Positions 1 to 8,881 are shown, counted from the stretch's first letter. The stretch is DNA of 33,284 bases from Bacteroidota bacterium (GCA_003648635.1 QMPQ01000010.1:1-33284); one strand, 5' to 3'. Translations and numbers: made by a program. Notes: generated by a model from the sequence alone, not told the origin.

Positions 1-210
1 GAGATCAACTTCTCCAGGAAACTTTTTTGGACAACCTTTCTGCAGTACAATACCCAGGAGGATAATTTTAACATAAACAGCCGGATCCAGTGGCGCTTCC
101 AGCCCATGTCGGATCTCTATATCGTCTATACCGATAATTATGCGGTAGAATTCTGGGGACCCAAACACCGGGCCCTGGTTATCAAACTGAATTACTGGTT
201 TAACTTTTAA
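1..210 (+). CDS. C-terminus of DUF5916-type outer-membrane protein (partial)
   Basis: This is the last 69 codons of a gene that begins outside the window. The reading frame is open from base 1 and stops at TAA 208-210. The sequence has alternating hydrophobic and polar residues and ends in aromatics (ALVIKLNYWFNF), as the final strands of an outer-membrane beta-barrel do. The segments INSRIQWRFQPMSDLYIVY and RALVIKLNYWF resemble the end of DUF5916 proteins. These are large Bacteroidota proteins with an N-terminal carbohydrate-binding-like domain and a C-terminal barrel, of unknown function. Only 10 bases separate it from the next gene, so the two may be co-transcribed. The family call comes from memory of the motif and cannot be checked on the missing N-terminus. 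Confidence 0.6.
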   Translation, partial: EINFSRKLFWTTFLQYNTQEDNFNINSRIQWRFQPMSDLYIVYTDNYAVEFWGPKHRALVIKLNYWFNF

Positions 211-220
211 ACACCACCAA

Positions 221-1711
221 ATGAAAAAGAACAACAGCAAATCCGGAAATAGTCTCTCACGAAGAGCCTTTATCGGGAAAACTGCAGCGGCAACAGCTGC
301 TTTTACCATTGTGCCTCGCCATGTGCTTGGAGGACCGGGATTTACCGCTCCCAGCGATATGGTGAATGTTGCAGGAATCGGACTGGGGAACCAGGGCGGA
401 AGCGATATCCAGAACATTGCATCTCCCGATGTTCCCATCAAACGCAGCGGAGGACTGCCCGGTATGAAGTTCTACCGCTATCCCGGAATAAGACCTGAAA
501 GAAGGAGGCCAACTGCAGCCAGGGCTTCCGACAATCCCAACCAGATGGGTGATGCTGGTGGTGATAAAACCTTCAAGCACGCAAATATCTATGCCTTGTG
601 CGATGTTGACTCAGTGTATGCCGGTCATATCTTTGCCGGATACCCAAAGGCCAAGGTGTATGACGATTTCCGCAAAATGATTGACAAGGAGAAAGAGCTG
701 GATGCCGTGGTGATCGGAACCCCCGACCATACACATGCGGTCATAGCAGCCTATGCCATGAATGCAGGCTTAAATGTCTTTGTGGAGAAGCCCATGGCCA
801 AAACCATTCACGAGGTTCGTTTCCTGAAAGAGCTGGCCAAAAAGACCGGCGTAGTGACCCAGATGGGAAATCAGGGACACAACATTGAAGGAACCATGCA
901 AACTGTAGAATGGATTCAGTCCGGTGCCATCGGTAATGTCAGAGAAGTGCAAATGTGGTCGAACCGGCCGGTATGGGCTCAGGGGCCTCTGGAGCGTCCC
1001 GCTGGAGTAGATGTACCCTCCAACCTGAATTATGATGTCTGGCTGGGACCGGCTCCGGAGAAACCTTATAGCCCGGAGACCACCCATTTTGCATGGCGTG
1101 GCTTATGGGATTATGGAACCGGAGCCATGGGAGATATGGGAGCACATACCTTTGATGCACCTATCTGGGCCCTCGAATTGGGTATGCCCACAAAAATCCA
1201 GGCCACTACCTCTCCATACACAACCGAATACCTGCCCCAGGCCGAGAATGTTATGTATGAGTTTCCTGCCAGGGGAGATAAGCCTCCTGTAAAAGTTACC
1301 TGGTCCGATGGAGGAATCAAGCCTTTCCGTCCGGCTGAACTGGAAGCAGACCGCAGGCTCAGGGAAGCTCTTTATATTGGAGACAAGGGAATGCTTCAGC
1401 ATGGAACCCACGGCGCTAGGCCCGAGCTGATCCCTGAGGATCCTGGTTTTGTAGCTCCAGAGAAGTCATTGAATCGTCCAAGTAGTGTATATGTGGACTT
1501 TATTGAAGCCATCAAAGAGGGTCGGAAAGCGGCCAATGATTTTGAGATCTCTTCCGTACTGACCGAGATTATGCTTCTGACCAATATAGCTGTGGCTTCA
1601 CAACAGGTGAATAAAACTCTGGAGTATGATGCAGAGAACATGAGGATCACTAATCTTGAAGGAGCCAATGAATACTTCCACTACGAATACCGTGATGGCT
1701 GGAAATTATAA
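221..1711 (+). CDS. Tat-exported Gfo/Idh/MocA family oxidoreductase
   Basis: This is a 496-residue NAD(P)-dependent sugar or polyol oxidoreductase. Residues 12-40 form a twin-arginine signal (LSRRAFIGK, then an Ala-rich stretch), so the folded protein with its cofactor is probably exported to the periplasm. The nucleotide-binding loop is GIGLGNQGG (about 52-60). The family motif EKPMAKT is at 189-195 and supplies the catalytic lysine. A later GDMGAHTFD segment with His309 matches the usual catalytic histidine region. The length and the Tat signal are typical of the Bacteroidota subfamily with a bacterial-type C-terminal domain. The next gene, 25 bases downstream, encodes an exported isomerase-like protein, so both may act on the same periplasmic sugar. 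The family is secure, but the substrate is unknown. Confidence 0.9.
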   Translation: MKKNNSKSGNSLSRRAFIGKTAAATAAFTIVPRHVLGGPGFTAPSDMVNVAGIGLGNQGGSDIQNIASPDVPIKRSGGLPGMKFYRYPGIRPERRRPTAARASDNPNQMGDAGGDKTFKHANIYALCDVDSVYAGHIFAGYPKAKVYDDFRKMIDKEKELDAVVIGTPDHTHAVIAAYAMNAGLNVFVEKPMAKTIHEVRFLKELAKKTGVVTQMGNQGHNIEGTMQTVEWIQSGAIGNVREVQMWSNRPVWAQGPLERPAGVDVPSNLNYDVWLGPAPEKPYSPETTHFAWRGLWDYGTGAMGDMGAHTFDAPIWALELGMPTKIQATTSPYTTEYLPQAENVMYEFPARGDKPPVKVTWSDGGIKPFRPAELEADRRLREALYIGDKGMLQHGTHGARPELIPEDPGFVAPEKSLNRPSSVYVDFIEAIKEGRKAANDFEISSVLTEIMLLTNIAVASQQVNKTLEYDAENMRITNLEGANEYFHYEYRDGWKL

Positions 1712-1736
1712 TAACTGACTTAACAACATAACAAAG

Positions 1737-2717
1737 ATGAAAAACAAGAAAATCAAATCAACTCTATCCATCCTGGCCATGGCCGTAGTGATGGTTTTGA
1801 GTTCCTTTTCCGCTGATGGACAGGAGCCCATCAACTCCAATTATGGAGGGGTGCAGATCGGTGCCATTACCTATAGTTTCAGGAGCATACGTGAAGTAGA
1901 TGCAGTCCTACAGGCCTGTGTGGAAGCAGGCCTCAGCTCGGTGGAGCTGATGGGAACCGGTGTTGAAGCCTATCTGGGAGCTCCTGAGAGTACTGTTTCA
2001 AGGAGAAGAATGAGAGCCAGCGATCTGACCGATGAAGAAAAAGCGGCCATAGAAAAATACCAGAAGGATATCAAGGTATGGCGCTATTCGGATGAGACCA
2101 TGGATAAATATGTGGCGTTCAAGCAAAAGTTCAATGATGCCGGAGTGAATATCCATATTTACAAGTGGACCGCCGGAATGAGTGATGAGGACCTGGATTA
2201 TTCCTTCAAGGTGGCCAAAACACTGGGCGCCATCGGGATCACCACAGAGATTGGTGAAGAGAACTGCACAAAAGTAGGTGCCGCGGCAGAACGCGCCGGA
2301 ATGGTGGCCATCTTCCACAATCATTACCAGTATGCTGATGAGGATTTTGATGTGGATAAACTCCTTGCTCTTAATCCCGCCAACAGGCTGAATTTTGATA
2401 TTGGCCACTACCTGGGATCAACTGGTAAAGATCCAGTAGCATTTATCGAAAAATACCACGAGCAGATTGCAAGTATTCACGTGAAGGATAAGACAGCCAA
2501 GGACAACGAAGTCAAGGGCAATGTCAACAAGCCGTTTGGACAGGGCGATACCCCCGTCAATGAAGTACTGCAACTGATCCAGAAGAATCAATGGCCCATT
2601 TACTGTGACATTGAACTGGAATACAAGATTCCTGAAGGATCTGATGCCGTGAAGGAGACAGCAATATGCAGGGAGTATTGCAGGAAGGCCCTCGAACCAG
2701 CAGTAGCTATGGATTAA
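1737..2717 (+). CDS. Exported sugar phosphate isomerase/epimerase-like TIM-barrel protein
   Basis: This is a 326-residue protein of the xylose-isomerase-like TIM-barrel superfamily (AP endonuclease 2 family). Residues 1-29 are a signal peptide: a Lys-rich start, a hydrophobic core (ILAMAVVMVL) and a cut near SADGQ. Segments typical of the metal-binding barrel strands are present: TTEIGEE, IFHNHYQY, NFDIGHYLG, SIHVKDK and CDIELEY, which carry the usual Glu, His, Asp and Glu ligands. It follows the Tat-exported oxidoreductase by 25 bases and is probably in the same transcript. A perfect hairpin follows its stop codon. Oxidoreductase plus isomerase pairs of this kind are common in Bacteroidota sugar-catabolic clusters, some of which pass through 3-keto sugars. 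The actual reaction is not known. Confidence 0.85.
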   Translation: MKNKKIKSTLSILAMAVVMVLSSFSADGQEPINSNYGGVQIGAITYSFRSIREVDAVLQACVEAGLSSVELMGTGVEAYLGAPESTVSRRRMRASDLTDEEKAAIEKYQKDIKVWRYSDETMDKYVAFKQKFNDAGVNIHIYKWTAGMSDEDLDYSFKVAKTLGAIGITTEIGEENCTKVGAAAERAGMVAIFHNHYQYADEDFDVDKLLALNPANRLNFDIGHYLGSTGKDPVAFIEKYHEQIASIHVKDKTAKDNEVKGNVNKPFGQGDTPVNEVLQLIQKNQWPIYCDIELEYKIPEGSDAVKETAICREYCRKALEPAVAMD

Positions 2718-2741
2718 TTCCTTCCCTTGTTATCTTCATTT

Positions 2742-2772
2742 ACAAAAGCTCCTCCGGGAGCTTTTGTATTTT
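2742..2772 (+). terminator. Rho-independent terminator-like hairpin
   Basis: A perfect 11-bp stem (ACAAAAGCTCC, 2742-2752, with GGAGCTTTTGT, 2757-2767) closes a 4-base TCCG loop. T-rich sequence follows. It lies 24 bases after the stop of the isomerase-like gene and 20 bases before the ATG at 2788. It could end the first transcript or act as a partial terminator within a longer one. Confidence 0.75.
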
Positions 2773-2787
2773 CATTACCTTAGTTAC

Positions 2788-3786
2788 ATGACTAAAAAAA
2801 CAATCCGTTGGGGCATGATCGGCACCGGTAATGTTACCGAGCTCAAGAGTGCTCCATCCTTTAATAAGATCGTGAACTCACGGCTGGTAGCCGTTGGGAA
2901 CCGGACACCTAAGAAGGCAGAAGACTATGCAGCAAGGCATGGCATCCCCACTGTCCACAGAGACCCCTTTGATGTGATCCGCGATCCGGAGGTGGACATT
3001 GTCTATATCGCCACGCCTCCAGGTTCACACATGGACTATGCTCTTGAGACCATTAAAGCAGGCAAAGCTCTATACATTGAGAAGCCCATGGCCCGTACCT
3101 GGGAAGAGTGTAAGATCATCAATGAGGCCGCAGAAAAAGTCGGGTTGCCCGTTTTTGTGGCCTATTACCGTCGATCGCTGGATTATTTTAAGAAGGTGAA
3201 GTCCATTATCGAAAGTGGAAGCCTGGGTAAGATCCTTCATATCAACATGCAGCAGTATTACGCTGCCCGTCCTGAAGATTACGATCCTAAAAACCTGCCG
3301 TGGCGGGTGATCCCGGAAGATGCCGGCGGCGGATATTTCCACGATCTGGGCTGCCATGCCCTGGACATTCTCTTTCACATATTTGGTGATCCCCTGGAGG
3401 TATCTGGAAAAGCAACTAATATCGGTGGATTGTATGCTGCAGAAGATACCCTCTCTGCCACACTGGTCCTGCCTAAGAACATAATGGTAAGCGGCAGCTG
3501 GAATTTTGTAACTCCTGAGCCATTCACGAAGGATCAAGTGGAGGTTGTCGGAGAAAAGGGAAAGTTGAAATTCTCCATCTTCAGCTTTAAACCCATGACC
3601 CTCTCTTCAGGTTTACATCAGGAGACTAAGGCAACCCTTCAGCCGCAACATATACAGATGCCCCATATCAAATCGATCGTCTCAGAATTGAATGGAACAG
3701 GTCATTGTCCCGCAACAGGAGAAAGCTCAGCTGTTACGAGCCGGGTTATGGACATCATTACGGGCAAAATCAAGTCAAATATCTAA
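2788..3786 (+). CDS. Cytosolic Gfo/Idh/MocA family oxidoreductase
   Basis: This is a 332-residue NAD(P)-dependent oxidoreductase without a signal peptide, so it should act in the cytoplasm. The ATG at 2788 is preferred over an in-frame TTG at 2764, because the TTG lies inside the hairpin and adds a non-conserved extension. The Rossmann loop is MIGTGN (about 10-15). The catalytic-lysine motif EKPMART is at 98-104. A GGGYFHDLGCHALD segment carries the conserved histidine near the active site. It is much shorter than the Tat-exported paralogue upstream and belongs to the ordinary dehydrogenase branch. The next gene, a GH32 hydrolase, starts 10 bases after its stop, so the two are co-transcribed. 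The substrate is likely a sugar, but which one is unknown. Confidence 0.9.
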   Translation: MTKKTIRWGMIGTGNVTELKSAPSFNKIVNSRLVAVGNRTPKKAEDYAARHGIPTVHRDPFDVIRDPEVDIVYIATPPGSHMDYALETIKAGKALYIEKPMARTWEECKIINEAAEKVGLPVFVAYYRRSLDYFKKVKSIIESGSLGKILHINMQQYYAARPEDYDPKNLPWRVIPEDAGGGYFHDLGCHALDILFHIFGDPLEVSGKATNIGGLYAAEDTLSATLVLPKNIMVSGSWNFVTPEPFTKDQVEVVGEKGKLKFSIFSFKPMTLSSGLHQETKATLQPQHIQMPHIKSIVSELNGTGHCPATGESSAVTSRVMDIITGKIKSNI

Positions 3787-3796
3787 TTTTTTATAC

Positions 3797-5380
3797 ATGC
3801 GAACAGTAGGAAGAATTTTCAGGGTCTTGATCATGCTGCCTATTGCATTTTCATCCTGTACCATCAACAAGCCTGATGAATCCCAAACCCAAAAGGCCTA
3901 CTACACGGAACAGTACCGTCCACAGTTTCATTTTTCTCCCGATTCCATGTGGATGAACGATCCCAACGGGATGGTCTACTATGAAGGTGAATATCACCTT
4001 TTCTATCAATATCATCCCCACAGCACTGTATGGGGCCCTATGCACTGGGGACATGCCATCACCACCGACCTGGTCCACTGGGAACATTTGCCTATTGCAC
4101 TTTATCCTGACAGTCTGGGAACAATATTTTCAGGCAGTGCAGTGATTGATTGGAACAACAGCTCGGGCCTCGGCAGCGGTGAGAATCCGCCAATGGTAGC
4201 CATTTTTACACACCACAACCATGCCCTGGAAAAAACCGAAAGCAATCTGTTCCAGTACCAGAGCATTGCCTACAGCCTGGACAAAGGTAGAAGCTGGACT
4301 AAATACGCCGGGAATCCTGTAATACCGAACCCTGGATTAAGAGATTTCAGGGATCCCAAGGTGAGCTGGTATGAAGCAGGGCAAAAATGGATCATGGTAC
4401 TTGCCGCCCAGGACCGGATCATGTTCTACTCCTCACCCGACCTGATACAATGGACCAAGGAGAGTGAATTTAATGCTGATCTTGGCCCGGATGAGGGTGT
4501 CTGGGAGTGCCCTGATTTCTTTCCACTCCCCTATGGAGAGGAGACAAAATGGGTTTTGTTTGTGAGCATCGGAGACGGTGGTCCCAATGGTGGTTCTGGC
4601 ACTAAGTATTATATCGGGGATTTCGATGGCTCAGAATTTACCAGCGATGATCCCACAGGCGGTACCCGGTGGCTTGATTATGGAAAGGACAACTACGCCG
4701 GGGTCACCTGGTCCGATGTTCCTTCAGAAGATGGCAGGAGGATCTTTTTAGGCTGGATGAGCAACTGGCAGTATGCCGGTCATGTTCCCTCTGAACGCTG
4801 GAGAAGTGCCATGACACTACCCAGGGAACTCAAATTGGGAAAGGATGAACGGGGCTACCTGCTGAGCTCAATTCCTGTACATGAAACTGAACAGCTAAGG
4901 ACTGAGCACTACAAGCTGGAGCCAGGAGCCTTAAAAGAACGAAATAATGTGGGACCTGCTATTGAAGATGAATATCCCCTGTATGAGATTGATCTGGTAT
5001 TTGAACTTAATCCGGAGGAGGAGGAAGAAATTGAATTCGGGATTATTTTGGAGAGCGAGCAGCATGAAAAGCTGCTAGCAGCATTTAATACCCGGACCCA
5101 GGAGGTATCTATCGCCCGCCAGGAATCGGGCAGAACTGATTTCTCTGTGCATTTCCCAGGAATACATACAGCACCCTATCAGCTTTCAGAAGCAGGAGAG
5201 ATCAGGTTTCATGCCTTCATTGACCTCTCTTCTGTTGAGTTGTTTGTAGACAATGGTGCCGTGGTAATGACCGAATTATGCTTCCCCGAATCCGGATTTG
5301 AAAGCATTCATTTATATTCCAGTCAGGAATCCGTCCTCCTGAAGGAGGGGATGATCTACAGCCTGAAAAGAGTCTGGTGA
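3797..5380 (+). CDS. GH32 fructan hydrolase (levanase/inulinase/invertase type), lipoprotein
   Basis: This 527-residue enzyme hydrolyses beta-fructosides such as levan, inulin or sucrose with retention of configuration. The three hallmark motifs are visible: WMNDPNG (52-58, nucleophile Asp55), FRDP (Arg185-Asp186, transition-state stabiliser) and ECPD (acid/base Glu237). A C-terminal beta-sandwich follows from about residue 385. The start at 3797 gives a short signal peptide ending at Cys21 (IAFSSC), an imperfect lipobox that suggests anchoring on the outer membrane or periplasmic side. An in-frame ATG further upstream would overlap the previous gene by 95 bases and bury the signal peptide, so it is not used. 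No SusC/SusD pair is in the window, so the transporter for the released sugar is elsewhere. Confidence 0.93.
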   Translation: MRTVGRIFRVLIMLPIAFSSCTINKPDESQTQKAYYTEQYRPQFHFSPDSMWMNDPNGMVYYEGEYHLFYQYHPHSTVWGPMHWGHAITTDLVHWEHLPIALYPDSLGTIFSGSAVIDWNNSSGLGSGENPPMVAIFTHHNHALEKTESNLFQYQSIAYSLDKGRSWTKYAGNPVIPNPGLRDFRDPKVSWYEAGQKWIMVLAAQDRIMFYSSPDLIQWTKESEFNADLGPDEGVWECPDFFPLPYGEETKWVLFVSIGDGGPNGGSGTKYYIGDFDGSEFTSDDPTGGTRWLDYGKDNYAGVTWSDVPSEDGRRIFLGWMSNWQYAGHVPSERWRSAMTLPRELKLGKDERGYLLSSIPVHETEQLRTEHYKLEPGALKERNNVGPAIEDEYPLYEIDLVFELNPEEEEEIEFGIILESEQHEKLLAAFNTRTQEVSIARQESGRTDFSVHFPGIHTAPYQLSEAGEIRFHAFIDLSSVELFVDNGAVVMTELCFPESGFESIHLYSSQESVLLKEGMIYSLKRVW

Positions 5381-5637
5381 GGATTTCTTGCAATTTGTTA
5401 ATAACTACATGCGAATTGTTAAATCTTCAACTCTAAAAAGCCTTCTAAACGAGCTTTCCGGATTAGGATAGACTTTTTAAAATACTGAACTTTATGTTGG
5501 AAAACTCCTATAGGTCAATGGGGTTTGGCGTGGTTATTGCATCCTAATAATAACAGATCAGGTGCTGTAGCAAAATCGTAATGAAAAATTAACAGGATCG
5601 ACGCATCCTATTTAGAAATAAGTTGTCTTTTTAGTAT

Positions 5638-6417
5638 ATGAATACACCGTACACCATATTACTGGGAGCTGAAGGCGAATTGGGAAGGGCACTGGCCCGC
5701 GAAGTTGCTCGTAAAGGATGCAATCTGCTCATTGTATCAACAACATCTATTGATTTGCTGAGATTTGCCATTGGATTACAGCTAAAACATGATATCCAGG
5801 TCCATGCAATCAAACTTGATCTCTCCAACCAGGAAGAGATCCAGGCTTTGACAAAGCGCATTAAGGATCAATACGAGGTAAGGGCCCTGATTAATAATAT
5901 TACATGTGATTGGTCGTCGAGAGAAAATAAGAGTATTTCAGAGTTGGCCAAAGATGACTTCCAGACCCGTTTCAGAGGAGCAGCTATGCTTACAATGAAT
6001 CTCCTCCCCCAGATGAGGAATCACTCCACCTTCGTTCAACACATTATTCCTTTCCCTTTCAGGAAGGAGCAATTCAGTACAGACCTGCAGCATTCGGTGG
6101 CAAAAATGTATTCGTTTACTAAAGAGCTTGAAGAGGAATTAAAGCACTCAGGAGTATCGGTTAGCATGGTCCATACTGCGCCCATGAAGAACATCATGCA
6201 GAAGATGGAAAACATCGGCAGGATTTTCGAGGAAGACTTTCAAACTCTTGCCCCCGGATTTATAGCCATGAAGGCTATCAACGGTATGCTTCGTGGTGAC
6301 CACCTGATTATCCCGGGGCTTCGCAATAAGATACAGTTCTTTCTGAACCGGCAAGCCACTTCCTGGTTCAGAGCAACTGAAGAATCCTTTGACTCGGGCC
6401 TCCAGCCTTCCATGTAG
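5638..6417 (+). CDS. SDR-family (short-chain dehydrogenase-like) protein
   Basis: This is a 259-residue Rossmann-fold protein related to short-chain dehydrogenases/reductases. The N-terminal nucleotide-binding loop is GAEGELG (10-16), a variant of the usual TGxxxGIG. The LDLS segment at 60-63 matches the conserved adenine-binding Asp region. The catalytic YxxxK pair is present (Tyr158, Lys162). The NNAG motif is altered to NNIT (86-89), and no serine sits about 13 residues before the tyrosine, so activity is uncertain. It may be a divergent reductase or a non-catalytic member. The 257 bases in front of it hold no clear promoter or RNA gene. Its stop codon is 2 bases from the end of the convergent permease gene. 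Confidence 0.75.
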   Translation: MNTPYTILLGAEGELGRALAREVARKGCNLLIVSTTSIDLLRFAIGLQLKHDIQVHAIKLDLSNQEEIQALTKRIKDQYEVRALINNITCDWSSRENKSISELAKDDFQTRFRGAAMLTMNLLPQMRNHSTFVQHIIPFPFRKEQFSTDLQHSVAKMYSFTKELEEELKHSGVSVSMVHTAPMKNIMQKMENIGRIFEEDFQTLAPGFIAMKAINGMLRGDHLIIPGLRNKIQFFLNRQATSWFRATEESFDSGLQPSM

Positions 6418-6419
6418 GA

Positions 6420-8804
6420 TTATTCGTAACGGAGCGACATGCTGGGATTTTGACGGCTCGCCCTCACCGCATGGAAACTTACCGTTGCCATGGCAATCAG
6501 AAAGGCCAGAATTCCTGCCACAAAAAAGATCCATAAGGGAATCTCCACCCTGTAGGCGAAGCTCTCAAGCCACTTCTTCATGGCGAACCAGGTCAGGGGC
6601 CAGGCAATAATATTGGCCAGCAATACCCACTTGGTAAAATCGAGGGATAGCAGCCTTAGGATATTCGACGTGGTGGCCCCATTGGTTTTCCGGATCCCGA
6701 TTTCCTTGGTTTTTCGTTCGGCCATAAAAGAAGCCAGACCAAATAGACCAAGACAAGAGATTAAAATGGCGATCACCGAAAAAATGGTGAGCAGGGAACG
6801 GGTCTGTTTTTCATTCTTATAGATACCATCATAATGCTTATCCAGGATCTCATACTCAAAGGGTATGGCAGGTACATATTTCTCCCAATCCTTCTGCAGG
6901 GTTTTAATTATTTTCTGATAATCAGAACCGGCAAACCTTACACTGAGATAATAAGGAGACCTGAACCTTTCAGCCAGGAGCATCAATGCATGTGGCCGGA
7001 CCTCCATATGCTTGGATTCCCAGTGGTAATCCTTTACCACTCCAATTACCTCGTATGGTAGGGTCCGATCGTTCCACAAATAGGTAATCTTTCCGATAGG
7101 ATCGTCCATCTCCAGCAGTTTAACTGCGGTTTCATTAAGCACAATCTTTCCTGTATCGGCTTTAAATTCCTCTGAGAAGTATCTGCCACTGACCATTTCC
7201 ATGCCCATGGTTTCCACATAGCTTTCGTCGGTGAGATTTGCATTTAGACTAAATCCTTGCTCCACCCCTTCGGCACCAAAACCCCAGTTAGTTATTTTAT
7301 CACCCGGAACCCATGCGGAAGCAGAAACCTGGATCACTTCGGGCAGGGTCCGCAACTCATCCTTATAGGCTTCCAGATTTTCCATATAGACAATATTTTC
7401 TACCAGGACCACCTGCTCCTTGTTGAATCCCAGAGAATTTTCCATGATCAGGTTCATCTGCTTCTGTACAAGTATTGTAGCTGCAATCAGAAATATGGCC
7501 ACAGAAAACTGGAACAAAACCAGGATATTACGGAACCAGCTTTTGGACTGCTTTACACCTTTAAAACCCAGGGAATCGATGGCTGAAAAGTTGCTCATAT
7601 ACAGTGCAGGATAGATCCCTGACAACAATCCAACTATTATTGAAAGCGCCAGTAATCCAGGGATTACCAGGAAGTTATCCAGGTAGTGAATCTCAATCTC
7701 TCCACCTGTGAAATTCCTGTATGGCCCCATGAAGGATTCAACCAGTCCCATGGCCAGGATCAGGGCCAGAATACTGATGATAATCGCTTCACTAAAGAAT
7801 TGATGCCGAAGCTTTTTCCGACTGGCCCCGTTTGTCTTTCTTACGCCCACCTCCCTGGCCCTGATGGAGGAGCTGGCGGTGGTCAGATTCATAAAATTGA
7901 TACAGGCTACAAGCAGTAAAAGGAAGGCGACAATGGAAAATATCCTGACGTAGGCAATGTTGCCATTTGGCTCAAACTCCCCATTCAGATCAGATCCCAG
8001 GTGGATCTCCTTGATATGTTGCAGATAGAGGATCCAGAAATTTTCATCATCGGAGCGCTCCTCATAAGATCCCTCAAACAGGTACTTGTCCACAAAAGCG
8101 GGTAGTTTGGCTTCCAGTTGATCTTCCGGGAATCCGGGTTCCAGCCTCATATAGGTTTCAAAGTTATTGGCAAACCAGTTCTGATTGTTATACAAGCCAT
8201 CTATTGACACCAAAGAGATAAGCATGCTAAAATGAAAATGTGATTGCGCTGGAAAATCCTCAAAGACTCCCATTACTGTTAATGGAATAGTATCGTAAAC
8301 CATAATCACCTTTCCGTAGGCTGTTTCATCCCCGAAATACTTACGGGAAGTGGTCCGGTCAAGCAACACCTGCCCGGGCTCATTAAGTACTTTTCCCGGT
8401 GAACCCTCCAGATAATTCAAGGTGAAAACCTCAGTAAAGGTTGAGTCCACCGCAGCGGCTAAATCCTCATTATACACCAGATCCCCCAGGGTAACTTTCA
8501 TGGACCGGTCAGCGATCCGGGTTATGGCCATGATCTCAGGATACTCATCGTACATAGCAAGGGGCATTCGAGCCGGGGTCCAGGTCTGACGAATCACTGT
8601 GTTTCCTATCTTGGCATCCACTGCTACCCGGTAGATATCATCAAAGTGCTCATTGTACCGGTCGTAATTAAGCTCATGGTTTACATATAGCATAATCAAA
8701 ACGAAACTGGCAATACCAATAGCCAGTCCGGCAATATTCAATATGGAGATCAGAAGGTACTTCTTGATATGACGAAAAGTAAGTTTGAAATAATGCTTTA
8801 CCAT
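6420..8804 (-). CDS. FtsX/MacB-type ABC transporter permease
   Basis: This is a 794-residue inner-membrane permease of the MacB/FtsX class. It has an N-terminal membrane helix (about 18-40), a large periplasmic domain, a group of three helices around 280-400, a helix near 420, a second periplasmic domain and a last group of three helices. The duplicated FtsX cores are seen in ARSSSIRAREVGVRKTNGAS-like and AERKTKEIGIRKTNGA segments. Such Bacteroidota permeases usually work with a separate ATPase in mechanotransmission, or export of peptides or lipoproteins. No ATPase gene is in the window. ATG 8804 is chosen because the in-frame codon at 8813 is TTG and would leave almost no leader behind the sigma-54 promoter at 8828-8843. 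Control by the divergent sigma-54 regulator is likely. Confidence 0.92.
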   Translation of the reverse strand: MVKHYFKLTFRHIKKYLLISILNIAGLAIGIASFVLIMLYVNHELNYDRYNEHFDDIYRVAVDAKIGNTVIRQTWTPARMPLAMYDEYPEIMAITRIADRSMKVTLGDLVYNEDLAAAVDSTFTEVFTLNYLEGSPGKVLNEPGQVLLDRTTSRKYFGDETAYGKVIMVYDTIPLTVMGVFEDFPAQSHFHFSMLISLVSIDGLYNNQNWFANNFETYMRLEPGFPEDQLEAKLPAFVDKYLFEGSYEERSDDENFWILYLQHIKEIHLGSDLNGEFEPNGNIAYVRIFSIVAFLLLLVACINFMNLTTASSSIRAREVGVRKTNGASRKKLRHQFFSEAIIISILALILAMGLVESFMGPYRNFTGGEIEIHYLDNFLVIPGLLALSIIVGLLSGIYPALYMSNFSAIDSLGFKGVKQSKSWFRNILVLFQFSVAIFLIAATILVQKQMNLIMENSLGFNKEQVVLVENIVYMENLEAYKDELRTLPEVIQVSASAWVPGDKITNWGFGAEGVEQGFSLNANLTDESYVETMGMEMVSGRYFSEEFKADTGKIVLNETAVKLLEMDDPIGKITYLWNDRTLPYEVIGVVKDYHWESKHMEVRPHALMLLAERFRSPYYLSVRFAGSDYQKIIKTLQKDWEKYVPAIPFEYEILDKHYDGIYKNEKQTRSLLTIFSVIAILISCLGLFGLASFMAERKTKEIGIRKTNGATTSNILRLLSLDFTKWVLLANIIAWPLTWFAMKKWLESFAYRVEIPLWIFFVAGILAFLIAMATVSFHAVRASRQNPSMSLRYE

Positions 8805-8827
8805 TGTAGACAATTTTCCAATTGTTT

Positions 8828-8843
8828 TGCAATAGATATGCCA
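8828..8843 (-). promoter_or_regulatory. Sigma-54 (-24/-12) promoter of the ABC permease
   Basis: Read on the minus strand the site is TGGCATATCTATTGCA, against the sigma-54 consensus TGGCAC-N5-TTGCW. Only the sixth base differs. GG and GC are separated by exactly 10 bases, as required. Transcription would begin near 8817, about 13 bases before the permease ATG at 8804. The gene on the other side encodes an NtrC-type activator with the GSFTGA sigma-54 contact loop, which strongly supports the site. Confidence 0.8.
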
Positions 8844-8881
8844 TATCTATTATCTTGCTCACTTTATGCTCATTATGGAAT

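Noticed and set aside
3692-3796. Longer N-terminus for the GH32 gene
   Set aside because: It would overlap the preceding oxidoreductase gene by 95 bases and place the signal peptide inside the protein. ATG 3797 gives a normal exported enzyme.
5381-5637. Possible small gene or RNA in the gap before the SDR gene
   Set aside because: Only a 17-codon frame starting near 5494 and a weak AAAGC/GCTTT stem were found. There is no promoter match and no recognisable RNA structure.
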